Shown in pieces: positions 8,734-17,000 of a stretch of DNA of 27,652 nt; within the stretch, counting starts at the first letter, position 1; the number at the start of each line of letters is the position of its first letter. The position numbers and the translations under genes are program-made. The notes under the pieces were generated by a model. It worked only from the letters and a program-made list of their open reading frames with translations, was not told the origin of the DNA and did no database searches. The stretch is from Oceanococcus sp041619555 (GTDB taxonomy: Bacteria; Pseudomonadota; Gammaproteobacteria; Nevskiales; Oceanococcaceae), in contig JBFKDQ010000052.1 of NCBI GenBank assembly GCA_041619555.1, positions 1-27,652 on the forward strand, in the 5' to 3' direction.

Positions 8734-8854
8734 GAACAGGAACAGTGAAAAACTCGCTGCGATCAGATCATAGAGCTTGGCCGTTTGCCAGTCCGAGCGG
8801 GAAGCAGGTGAGCAAGCCGGCCTGAGCGCAAGGACAAGGACCAGGACCAGATAC

Positions 8855-8909
8855 GGGGACGCACCACTTAGGATGCCGGCTGGGTCGGCTTGCCAGGTGG
8901 TGCGTCCCC
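8855..8909. repeat. Solitary REP-like hairpin, second copy of the GGGGACGCACCAC arms
   Basis: A perfect 13-bp inverted repeat: GGGGACGCACCAC at 8855-8867 and GTGGTGCGTCCCC at 8897-8909. Wobble and A-T pairs extend the stem, and a smaller GCCG/CGGC hairpin sits in the loop. The arms are identical to the outer arms of the cluster at 5786-5981. It lies between the propeller lipoprotein stop (8935) and the GGDEF start (8733), a typical place for REP sequences and possibly a transcript-end stabiliser. There is no T-run, so it is not a classical terminator. Confidence 0.65.
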
Positions 8910-8934
8910 GCGCCTTAGCCCGCTGCGGTGGTGC

Positions 8935-9870
8935 TTATCGCAGGGCCCAGAGGCCATCGCCGGTGTAGCGTTCGGTGATCAGAAGGGTCGGCTGATCGAA
9001 CAGCGGCGGTCCGGCCAGGGTCACGCTTGAGGGCTGGGCGAAGGTGTTGCTCGCGGTTTCCTGCAGCAGATTTCCGGCCAGGTCGATCTGAAACAGGGCG
9101 CCGGCCTGCCAGTCGGTGACGATCAGGGTCTCACCCAGCACCGTAAGATCATCCATGATCTCCCGGGGGACCAGATCCTCCGGACTGCCCGCGGTGCCAT
9201 CCGGACCAATCGGCACGCGTCTGACCTGGCCGCCGAAGCCCGGCTGATAATAGGTGACATACAGTGCGGCGCCGTCGAAGGCCAGGCCGTTGGGATTGTC
9301 CAGGGGTGTGGCAAGCCAGGTGCTTTGCGACAGGATGCGCTGCGGATCCTCGGGATCAATGTCCAGGCTCACGATCTTGGGTTCGGTCGCAACCGGACCA
9401 TCGGTGATGTACAGCCGGCCATGGGCGGCGACCATGCCATTGGGCAGGCTCATGTCGCTGAGGCTGAAGCTGAACTGCAGCACGGCGGCGGCGTCCGTGA
9501 GTGACAGGGTGTACAGGCCGGAAAAATCGGTTGGCCCGGCGCTGCCGGAGCACAGGGCATAGAGGGTCTGCCGATCTTCCGCCAGGCCGCTGCAGCCGCC
9601 GCCGTCCGGGAACAGGGCTTCGCTGCGATAGCCACTGCCATCGCGGTGGATCTCATACAGATTGGACTGGCCACTGACAAACAGCCGTCCGCCGCTGGTA
9701 AACAGGCCGTTCTCCAGCTGTGGCAGGCTCAGCAGCTTTTCCGGCGGCTTGCAATCGAGGCAGAAGTCAGTGGTCTCAGGGCCCGCAGAACCTGGGGCCT
9801 GGCCACCTCCGCCACAGGCGGTGAGCAGCAGCGTGCATGCAGTCGATACCGCGCGAATCCAGCGCGTCAT
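8935..9870 (-). CDS. Beta-propeller lipoprotein (SMP-30/NHL-like)
   Basis: A 311-residue predicted lipoprotein with signal peptide MTRWIRAVSTACTLLLTAC, lipidated cysteine at residue 19, and a short Gly-rich linker. The mature part is built of repeated beta strands of the SMP-30/gluconolactonase or NHL type: GLFTSGGRLFVSG, GCSGLAEDRQTLYALC, LPNGMVAAHGRLYITDG, NPNGLAFDGAALYVTYY, DDLTVLGETLIVTDW and QPSSVTLAGPPLFDQPTLLITE, each resembling one propeller blade. A definite catalytic metal site cannot be assigned, so it may be a lactonase-like enzyme or only a binding protein. Its ATG overlaps the TGA of the upstream hydrolase gene (ATGA at 9867-9870), implying translational coupling and a shared job outside the cytoplasm. 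Confidence 0.8.
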   Translation of the reverse strand: MTRWIRAVSTACTLLLTACGGGGQAPGSAGPETTDFCLDCKPPEKLLSLPQLENGLFTSGGRLFVSGQSNLYEIHRDGSGYRSEALFPDGGGCSGLAEDRQTLYALCSGSAGPTDFSGLYTLSLTDAAAVLQFSFSLSDMSLPNGMVAAHGRLYITDGPVATEPKIVSLDIDPEDPQRILSQSTWLATPLDNPNGLAFDGAALYVTYYQPGFGGQVRRVPIGPDGTAGSPEDLVPREIMDDLTVLGETLIVTDWQAGALFQIDLAGNLLQETASNTFAQPSSVTLAGPPLFDQPTLLITERYTGDGLWALR

Positions 9871-11489
9871 GGCGCAGGGATCACGGGCAAATCCACCGTG
9901 CCTTCGATGAGGTAGGCATTGCCTTGCCAGGCCGTCCGACTCACGTTATTGAAGGCATCGAAATCGCCGTAGAGCAACACCCCGATCTGATCGCCTTCAC
10001 GCAGGACTTCACCGACCCCGATCAGGGCCTTGTCCAGGTGCATGCCATTGCGCAAAGGCGTGACCTGATCGTCGATGAGCCGGATCAGGCCGTCGCCGGG
10101 TGAGCGCACGCCAATGCCAACAAAGGCAACCACTTCGGTCGTGGCCACGGCCGGAGTGACGCTCAGATTGGCGATCGGCAGGCCCGCGAGGATCAGGTCC
10201 GAGCGGTTGATTGGATCGCCCAGCGCGATGAATGTGGGCGCGCTGCCGCCGTAATTGTTTTGCAAGGAGGAGATGCTTGTTGCCGGCAGCGTGATGCGAT
10301 AGGCCTCGTTGCCGCGCGGAACGTCCGCCAATGCCGCACCCACGTCGTCGTCCAGGCCGATGCAGACCTGGGGTATGGACGCCGCGGCGCCGGGCTGCCC
10401 TTTGAGCTTCTCCGCGAACCAGAGGTGTTTGGCCTGCAGGGTGTCCAAGGCACCGCAACGCATCGCCCCCAGCGGCGCCTGGGCATCCAGGGGCGGGCCG
10501 ATGTAGTGACCGTGTTGATGGGTCACGAGGCGGACGTCACCGCCCAGTGTGCTGAGAAAACGAAAGTTGGCCAGCGCGTCGTTCAGGGGGAAAAGCAGAT
10601 CCCGTTGGCCCTGGGTCAGCAGGGTATCCACCGGTCGCATGCGAAACGCATCAGCCGGATCCTCATGTCTGGCTGCAAATGCTGCCATGCCGTGTGCGGC
10701 CAGAAAATCCAGGATTTCCGGAGCGACCTCTTCGCTGAAACGCACGCGCAGGTCCACGCCGGCCTGCTGACAGGCCTGATTCAGCTCCTCGGAAAAATTG
10801 CGGTCGCCGGCCGCCGTGGCCGAGAAACACAAGCCGAAATTCCACAGTTTCTTGAGTACCCCGTTGGGCGCCAGCGAGTCCGGAAGGTGGTGCCAGGTGA
10901 CGCTGGGTGTGATCGCATCGAGCCGGTCGTCCAGGGCGGCGAGCAGCAGTTGATAGCCGCCGCCGTAGCTGCCGCCGATGGCGCCGACCAGCGGATTGCC
11001 GTCCGCTTCCCGTTCCAGGTCAAGATGGGTTTCGGCCCAGTCGAGTACGGCGATCGCATCGCGGGTTTCGTAGTCCGGATCGATCACCCGAATCGCACCG
11101 CCGGAGTCATGAAATCCCCGTTCATCGAAGCTGATGACGGCGTAGCCCTCCTGCCAGAACTTCTGAACCTCGGCATCGATGGCGACCGAGTAAAAATTCG
11201 ACGTGTCGAAATTTCCCTGGGTGTCCGCCTCGGTGACCCGGTCGCCACCCCAGCCATGGCTGTGCAGGATCAGCGGATAGCGGCTGCCCGCCGCATGCTC
11301 GGGAATGAAGACGGTCGTCGCGATCGCCGTGACCGGGGCGCCGCTGGCATTGTCGGCGACCGGAGATTCAATGAGGACGTCCATGGCGCTGGCAGCGATC
11401 AGGAGCGTGCCCGTCTCGGCGTCGCGTCCGCCGCCGCAGGCATACAGCGCGATCGTGAGGAACAGTACAGAGAGGGGGCGTACACGCAT
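9867..11489 (-). CDS. Secreted alpha/beta hydrolase, CocE/NonD (S15-like), lipoprotein
   Basis: A 540-residue exported hydrolase. The frame is open from 11678, but ATG 11489 begins a lipoprotein signal (MRVRPLSVLFLTIALYAC, cysteine 18, then GGGR), so I start there despite a poor ribosome site. The alpha/beta hydrolase core has the oxyanion strand PLILHSHGWGGD (72-83), FDERGFHDSGG (121-131), and the nucleophile elbow GGSYGGGYQ with S174. The general acid lies in the region of MRPVDTLLTQGQRDLLFPLNDA, and the histidine is in RLVTHQHGHYIGPP. A C-terminal beta domain (about 430-540) resembles the X-Pro dipeptidyl-peptidase/CocE jelly-roll. Such enzymes cleave esters, amides or X-Pro peptides. It heads a two-gene unit with the propeller lipoprotein, whose start overlaps its stop. 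The substrate cannot be predicted. Confidence 0.85.
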   Translation of the reverse strand: MRVRPLSVLFLTIALYACGGGRDAETGTLLIAASAMDVLIESPVADNASGAPVTAIATTVFIPEHAAGSRYPLILHSHGWGGDRVTEADTQGNFDTSNFYSVAIDAEVQKFWQEGYAVISFDERGFHDSGGAIRVIDPDYETRDAIAVLDWAETHLDLEREADGNPLVGAIGGSYGGGYQLLLAALDDRLDAITPSVTWHHLPDSLAPNGVLKKLWNFGLCFSATAAGDRNFSEELNQACQQAGVDLRVRFSEEVAPEILDFLAAHGMAAFAARHEDPADAFRMRPVDTLLTQGQRDLLFPLNDALANFRFLSTLGGDVRLVTHQHGHYIGPPLDAQAPLGAMRCGALDTLQAKHLWFAEKLKGQPGAAASIPQVCIGLDDDVGAALADVPRGNEAYRITLPATSISSLQNNYGGSAPTFIALGDPINRSDLILAGLPIANLSVTPAVATTEVVAFVGIGVRSPGDGLIRLIDDQVTPLRNGMHLDKALIGVGEVLREGDQIGVLLYGDFDAFNNVSRTAWQGNAYLIEGTVDLPVIPAP

Positions 11490-12132
11490 GGAGGACAGGC
11501 CGATTGGGCAGAAAGTCGTCAAGTGTAACGACACAGCCGCTTGCCGGTGGCAGGGGGCGGCCTTATCTGGCCATGTGAACGTGCTCGCAGTTGCTTGCGC
11601 CTCGACTCTTTCGGGATCTGGTCGAAACTCAGGGGTGAACGGCGCGAAGAGAAATTTGACTTTCAAGGCGTGAGCCACGGCCTATTTTCGGTCCTGATCT
11701 CGTCGAAATACGTAAAGCGGAAAAGCCCGTGTTGAAGCTGCGATGCTGCAATCAAGACTCCGTCGAAGTGGGCTGCCTTTTTCGTTTTGCGGTGGTGCCT
11801 AAGTCAACTCGATGGCGCCGCGTGTGAACTCCCTCACGGCAGGTGCTTAACTTTTGGGGTAGTGTGGAGCGATCGCTCATGTGCATTTTGCCAAAACGCT
11901 TTTGAAATGGGTCTTGTTTTGGTTTTTTAGGCGCTGGCTTTGAGGGTGGCGCAATGCAAGCGATGCGTAGTCACTGGCCGCTAAAAAACGGATTAGAACG
12001 TCCCGCTCGGCAATGGCATGTTCATCATCAAATTTGCAGGATTCCATTGCCCGCGTCTCGCTAGGAGTGGCGGGGGGAAGTTTCATGAAAAGAACCAATT
12101 TGGGATCGGGTGCAAGGACAGGAGCTTGAATC
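11490..12132. other. 643-base intergenic region, divergent promoters expected
   Basis: This gap separates the minus-strand hydrolase gene and the plus-strand secreted-protein gene. It contains no convincing long gene: the open frames at 11541-11735 (+) and 11877-12098 (-) lack a ribosome site and family resemblance. A perfect 12-bp palindrome GAGCGATCGCTC lies at 11867-11878. From about 11680 onward the base composition becomes AT-richer, with T-runs at 11917-11929, and this continues into the downstream gene. No confident -35/-10 pair could be assigned. The only coding candidate is a 14-residue ORF at 12085-12129. Confidence 0.5.
12085..12129 (+). CDS. Possible 14-residue leader ORF before the secreted-protein gene
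   Basis: ATG 12085 is preceded by the strong ribosome site GGGGGGAAG and opens a 14-codon frame (MKRTNLGSGARTGA) ending with TGA at 12127-12129, only three bases before the GTG start of the next gene. The arrangement would allow translational coupling. The ORF is so short that it could be chance; the ribosome site and the spacing are the only support. Confidence 0.25.
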   Translation: MKRTNLGSGARTGA

Positions 12133-13737
12133 GTGAAGCTAGAAGAATGTACTCAACTGGCGAGGGGCGGGACCGAACGTGCCATTGTTTTTGCGCCTGT
12201 TTTTCAACTGATCTTTGTTGTGGCCCTCTGCATGGCGCCGCTTGAAGCCGCATTTGCATGCACGCCGCGCTACAGTCACGTCAAATTTTTTAATTCCACT
12301 TCCAGTCCAATCTTCAATGCAAGCTTCCAGCACAAGGCCAGCAATAGAGAAAAGATGACGCGAACCATTCCCCTGGTGATGCCGGGTGACTACAGCGGCC
12401 CCATGTGGGTGAAATACTGGACCGGGGCCAACTGCGGAAAGGACTGGTGGCTTGTTCAGTGGACCGATCAGAGCGGTAAGGTCCACATGACCAACCCCAA
12501 TAACTTCAGGGCCATTTTTGACGGCATGGAGCAGTTGAGCAAGGAGGTGGCTGGCGAATGGGATTTCAGCGACCCTGCATTTCACGGGAAAGTTGCCAAA
12601 AAAGTGGTCATGCGTGGGGCCACCGGCGCCAAGACGCAGGCGCTTCTATTGGCCAAGGCGGGACCCAAAGCGCTCAAAGCGACCAAGTTCATGCGACCGG
12701 GTCCCGTCGGTTTGGCAGCTGAAATGAGTTTGATGACCCTCAACACTTACGTGTTCAATACGGAATCGACGGCTGGCTTCAAGCAGCACAACCTGACCGC
12801 AAGCGATCACGGGAAAGAGCTGTATATCAAAATCCAAGCGGACAACACCCAGGTGGTTTTCGTGCCGCAATCAGGTGACAGCAGTTCGACGACTTCAGTG
12901 GCTCGGGCGGACGAAGCGGAGGTCTATAACAAGCTGGTACGGGACAACCGTAGCGGTTTGAGCAGTGCATTCAAGCCACGCGTGCATGCATTTTCCGGCG
13001 GCCGCATGCTTCGCCTGGATTTTCCATACAATCGGGCTCCCATTGATCATCCGCAGCCCTTTGGTCATCGCTTAATCGGTGAGCTTGCCGTTGATGGTGG
13101 TGGCAATGTAATCATTGTCAACCCCTTTGGCCGGGGAAAAGGCTGGAATGTGTCCCAATGTCCGCCACCGAAATTCAGCTGTTACAAAGGGGTCGAAACT
13201 CCATTGAAGGCGGTCCAGGCTGCCAACCCACGGGCGCCAAGCAAGGCCGAGATCGACAGTTATCGCCGGCGCTTTGTCGTCAATGTTGACGGCCTCAGCA
13301 ATGTTTACATTCTGGATCGCAATCAGCGCAGCTTGACGAAAATCTCTCCGCCTTACACCGAGGCGCTGGATACAGTCAAACTGCCGGCAGGACTCGGCAT
13401 GGACCAAAACTGGGACTATCGGATGACCTTCTCCGGTGACCTCGTGGCCATCAATCGCCGCGGTTCCAACAACAAGACCGATATACATTTGCTCCACGCC
13501 CCTGATTACCGAGATTACCGAGCACATTGCAATTCCGCCTTGCACAATACCGAAAATCGAACTTGGGACTTTGCGGTGGATTCCTCGGATCACGTGGTGG
13601 CCATCAACCGCCAGGGTTCTGGGGGGACCGCGGATTTTCATACGCTTGATGTGAACCGCTGCTATCAAAGTTTTCTGTCACAAATGAGCAGCCAGCTCGG
13701 TTCCGAGCGCGTCAGTTCTGAAGCCTATTTTCGCTAG
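12133..13737 (+). CDS. Secreted protein of unknown function, WW-rich beta domain plus propeller-like repeats
   Basis: A 534-residue protein. The GTG 12133 start has AGGAG nine bases upstream and gives an export signal with a long n-region and a hydrophobic core FAPVFQLIFVVALCMAP, with cleavage probably after AFA at 43-residue depth. Residues 47-130 form a compact beta domain (VKFFNSTSSPIF, MPGDYSGPMWVKYWTG, GKDWWLVQWTDQSGK, TNPNNFRAIFDGM) that resembles proteins annotated as up-regulated-in-daf-2 domain; this is recognition by pattern only. Residues 152-205 are Lys-rich amphipathic then hydrophobic. Residues 312-512 hold four propeller-like units, the last two clearly repeated: GDLVAINRRGSNNKTDIHLL and DHVVAINRQGSGGTADFHTL. 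Base composition is lower in GC than in its neighbours, suggesting transfer. Function unknown; a secreted toxin or carbohydrate-binding protein is conceivable. Confidence 0.75.
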   Translation: MKLEECTQLARGGTERAIVFAPVFQLIFVVALCMAPLEAAFACTPRYSHVKFFNSTSSPIFNASFQHKASNREKMTRTIPLVMPGDYSGPMWVKYWTGANCGKDWWLVQWTDQSGKVHMTNPNNFRAIFDGMEQLSKEVAGEWDFSDPAFHGKVAKKVVMRGATGAKTQALLLAKAGPKALKATKFMRPGPVGLAAEMSLMTLNTYVFNTESTAGFKQHNLTASDHGKELYIKIQADNTQVVFVPQSGDSSSTTSVARADEAEVYNKLVRDNRSGLSSAFKPRVHAFSGGRMLRLDFPYNRAPIDHPQPFGHRLIGELAVDGGGNVIIVNPFGRGKGWNVSQCPPPKFSCYKGVETPLKAVQAANPRAPSKAEIDSYRRRFVVNVDGLSNVYILDRNQRSLTKISPPYTEALDTVKLPAGLGMDQNWDYRMTFSGDLVAINRRGSNNKTDIHLLHAPDYRDYRAHCNSALHNTENRTWDFAVDSSDHVVAINRQGSGGTADFHTLDVNRCYQSFLSQMSSQLGSERVSSEAYFR

Positions 13738-13834
13738 CGGATATCGCCAAGGCCGGACGGTTTCGCGGAGGTGGGGGCGTCCATGAGGCGTGGTTGTCCT
13801 GTTTTCGCCTAGATCGATTCAGTGGCCTTGTTAT

Positions 13835-13879
13835 GGCTGGCAGGAGCTGCCAGCCTGCGGGGTGGGCGTACCCGCAGGC
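13835..13879. other. Two overlapping, mutually exclusive hairpins
   Basis: Stem GGCTGGCA/TGCCAGCC (13835-13842 with 13848-13855) and stem GCCTGCGGG/CCCGCAGGC (13853-13861 with 13871-13879) share bases 13853-13855. Both are perfect, of eight and nine bp. They lie about 100 bases past the stop of the secreted-protein gene. No T-run follows. They could be transcript-end structures. Confidence 0.4.
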
Positions 13880-13954
13880 GATGCGGGATGCAGGGCCTTG
13901 ACTGCAGCCTCAAATGCCCAAGGAGAGCCGTTGCGCTTGTGAGCCGCTTGAGTT

Positions 13955-13990
13955 GAGGAGCCGGCGAACTGCACAAGCCGCCGGCTCCTC
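13955..13990. terminator. Strong hairpin between convergent genes, possible bidirectional terminator
   Basis: A perfect 11-bp stem, GAGGAGCCGGC at 13955-13965 and GCCGGCTCCTC at 13980-13990, with a 14-base loop. It lies between the convergent secreted-protein gene (stop 13737) and the M36 protease gene (stop 14004). Only short, mixed T-containing sequence follows on either strand, so intrinsic termination is likely weak or Rho-assisted. Confidence 0.4.
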
Positions 13991-14003
13991 GTGGTCGTTT
14001 GGC

Positions 14004-17000
14004 TCAGAATGGCAGGTGGCGTCTGCGCCGGCTGGCCGAGCTCTGGCATCGACCCCCGGCCAGACCGGCGAGCCCCAGGAGCAGAACCCAGCCCAGTGCG
14101 CCGCCGCGTGTGGGCTGCAGTTCGACTCTGGGGGCCGCAGGCGCCTCTGCTGCAAGTGATTTCTCACAGATGAAGGGGGTGAAGTCCTCGACCACACCGA
14201 CCAGATCCGCACTGGAACGTGCCGGCGCCCGCGCATTCAGACCGGCGCCGCGCCGGGCGAATCCGGCCGAGCAATTCGCGTAATCGGTGAAATCATTGGC
14301 CAGGGCGACGGCCAGCATGGCGTCTCGTGCTTCGGTGTAGGTGGCGTCCGCTGGCGTCATCTTGAGGCTGCCGATGATGTAGTCCTTCATCCGCGACTGG
14401 GCCTGTACAAAGCTGTGACGAGGATCGTTGAGCAGTCCGGCATAGCAGTTCCAGACCATGTTCGCCCAGATCTCGCCGGCGCTGTGGACGGCCGAATTGC
14501 CGGTGCCGGCACCACCGCCCGGCGTGGGCTCACCTTCTGCGATGTGGCGGAAGGTGTAGGCATTGAGGTCAAAATCCGTGGAGTACGGAATGCGCCGAAT
14601 GCCGGAGTAGTAGTTGTGGGTGGCATATCCGGCCAGGCCATAGGCGCCGGAGAAATCGGCATTGCCCGGAATCAGCACGTCGTCTTCCCGCACCGACAGC
14701 ACCACGCCGCTGACATCGCCCCAGCCTTCGCTCATCGCGCCGGTCTGCTGGCTGCTCGAGTCGGTCAGTCGGTGATGCACATAGTGGTAGAACTCGTGCG
14801 CGATGATCTGATTGTCCAGGGTGCCATCCAGGTCGGTGGCCGGCTTGCGGGTCATGTGCATGGTGACCTCTTCGCCCGCCGCCAGATAGGCTTTGATCTG
14901 ATCCCCATCGGCCTTGGTGATCATGACCGAGGGAAGGTTGTAAGCCGGGTCGGTGACGCCAGGGCCGACGAGCAGGTCGCCGTTCCCCATGGCTCCTGGC
15001 GCGCCCGCATTGTTGTTCACCACGATCAGCGCGGATGCCCCGGACAACACGGCATACTGTGCCTTGGTGGTGAAATTGCAGCTGCCACGGTCGATCAGGG
15101 CGAATTTGCCGAACATGTCGGCTTGCGGTGGCAGCGCGGGGGCGGTCACCAGTCCCAGAACCGGGTCAGACGGACCGCAGCCATCGCTGGGCGAGGGGCC
15201 CATCGATTCATCGGCCAGCACCACGCTGCCGGTGACATCGTAATCCCGCGGGCCCCAGGAAGCGCCTTCGAATCGCAAATTGCCGGATTCAACCGGTGTC
15301 AGAACTTTCACCGTCCCGTCGATCGGACCGTCGAACAGATACTGCTGCATGGTTGGCGACGAACCATCGGAGGGCGTGGCCATATTGGCGTTGTTGCGAC
15401 CAGAGGCGTCCTGGCCCTGGGCCCGGATCGGATCGCCATCCTGGCCGCCGCGGCCATAGTTGTCCTGCTGCGCATTGCCGGAGGCCTCATCGAAGCCATG
15501 GTCATACCACCAGTCATGCAGCCAGTTGACGATGTAGAACATGTTGACGACGGCCGCCATGCGGGCATCGTCACCCGAGGGATCGTCATCGGCCTGCAAT
15601 GGGTAATCGAAACGGTTCGGTCCATTGGTCTGGCCGTACTCGTCGCCGGCTTCGGGCGTGCACAGATTCAGCGGGTGCGAAATCGTGTCCGAGAGCACCG
15701 GATCGAAGTTGTCGATGCAGGCCTCGACATTGTTGCCGATGGTCTGCGTGGCGCCCTCCGGCAGCCAGGGGTCGCCGGTACTGATCGGGCCGGCTTCCAG
15801 CGACACGATGTGGCTTGCCGCGCTCAGCCGCGGCAGTTCCTCGTCCGGACTGCTGCCGGGAAATGGCGCATAGGTGTTGCCACGCGGCGAATCGTACGGT
15901 GCCCAGGGTGCGCTGGTGTCGGCAAAGCTGCGATATTCATAGGCCGCATGCTGCTTCAGATTCTTGCGTTTCAGAATTTCTCCCGTCTCGGCCAACACCA
16001 GCAGCGCGTAGGCCAGCAGATTGCCGTTGGCGCGTGCCTGAGCGAACAGTTCGATGTAATACGCCGGCTCGAGGCGGCCGGCACGGGCGAAGTAGACCAG
16101 ACGGCTGCGTGGGTCACGTTCGAACACATGACTGCCGCTCAGAACTGGGGCGGCATACCAGGCGTATTCACCCTGGGTGCGCCGCAGGCTCAGTTTGGTG
16201 ACATCCAGCGTGCCGCCCAGATGTTGCCAGGCCGCAGCAATGGCTTGTGGAGCGCTCAGCATGACCGGTGCGGATGCCACCAGCGCCGCGTCGTAATCCG
16301 TGGCGAAGTAACCTGACACCGCAATCGGTTTGTGGCTGCGATCCAGCAGCACGTTGAGGTAGCGGGCATGCACTTCCAGGCCATTGACGCGTTGGCGGAA
16401 CCGCACCACGGCCGGGCCATTCCCATTGAACTGGGCATTGACCACCTCGGCCTCGCGGAGCATGGCAGGCGTGAGTTTCAGCTTCTTGGATTCATGCGCG
16501 AGATGGCGCCGTGCACGGGCAATCAACAGGTCCCGCTCGTTGGCCAGCGGCCCCACCGCAGAGGCTTGCATGGCACGTTCGGCCCACAGGAAGGTCGGTT
16601 GGCCGAGACTGCGGTCGAACAAGGTGGACTGATAGCGTCCGGCATAGCCGCGCTGTGGCACCGGACTGAGTTGCGCATCGAACTCGGCCCGGGAGACATC
16701 AAGATTCGGCAGGCCTGCGAGTTCCGCACGCCAGGGCAGGGCGCTGGCCGTCTGCGGCGCGGCATGCGCCTTGGCCTGACTTGGCGGCACGGCGCAACTG
16801 GCGCTGCTGGCGGTCATTTTCAGACGCCCGGAATACGGTGTAGGCGTTGCGGCGAGAAACGGGCAGGCCACCACCGTGTAGGTGCCCGGCGGCAGATCGC
16901 TCAGCGAGACATTCTCCTCCGGACTCCCGCCATCGCTGGTTCCCAGCGGCGTCAGCCCATCGTCGTCATATACCGTCAACACCAGGTCCGGAACCGTGAC

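Noticed and set aside
11877..12098. 73-codon minus-strand frame in the 643-base gap
   Set aside because: No ribosome site or known domain, and it overlaps the strong plus-strand ribosome site region at 12075-12085.
14415..16316. 633-codon plus-strand frame opposite the protease gene, and similar long antisense frames at 4067-5389, 10260-11528, 20668-21945 and 25816-27090
   Set aside because: Each lies opposite a well-recognised gene; high GC leaves antisense frames free of stops, and their proteins show no domain or natural composition.
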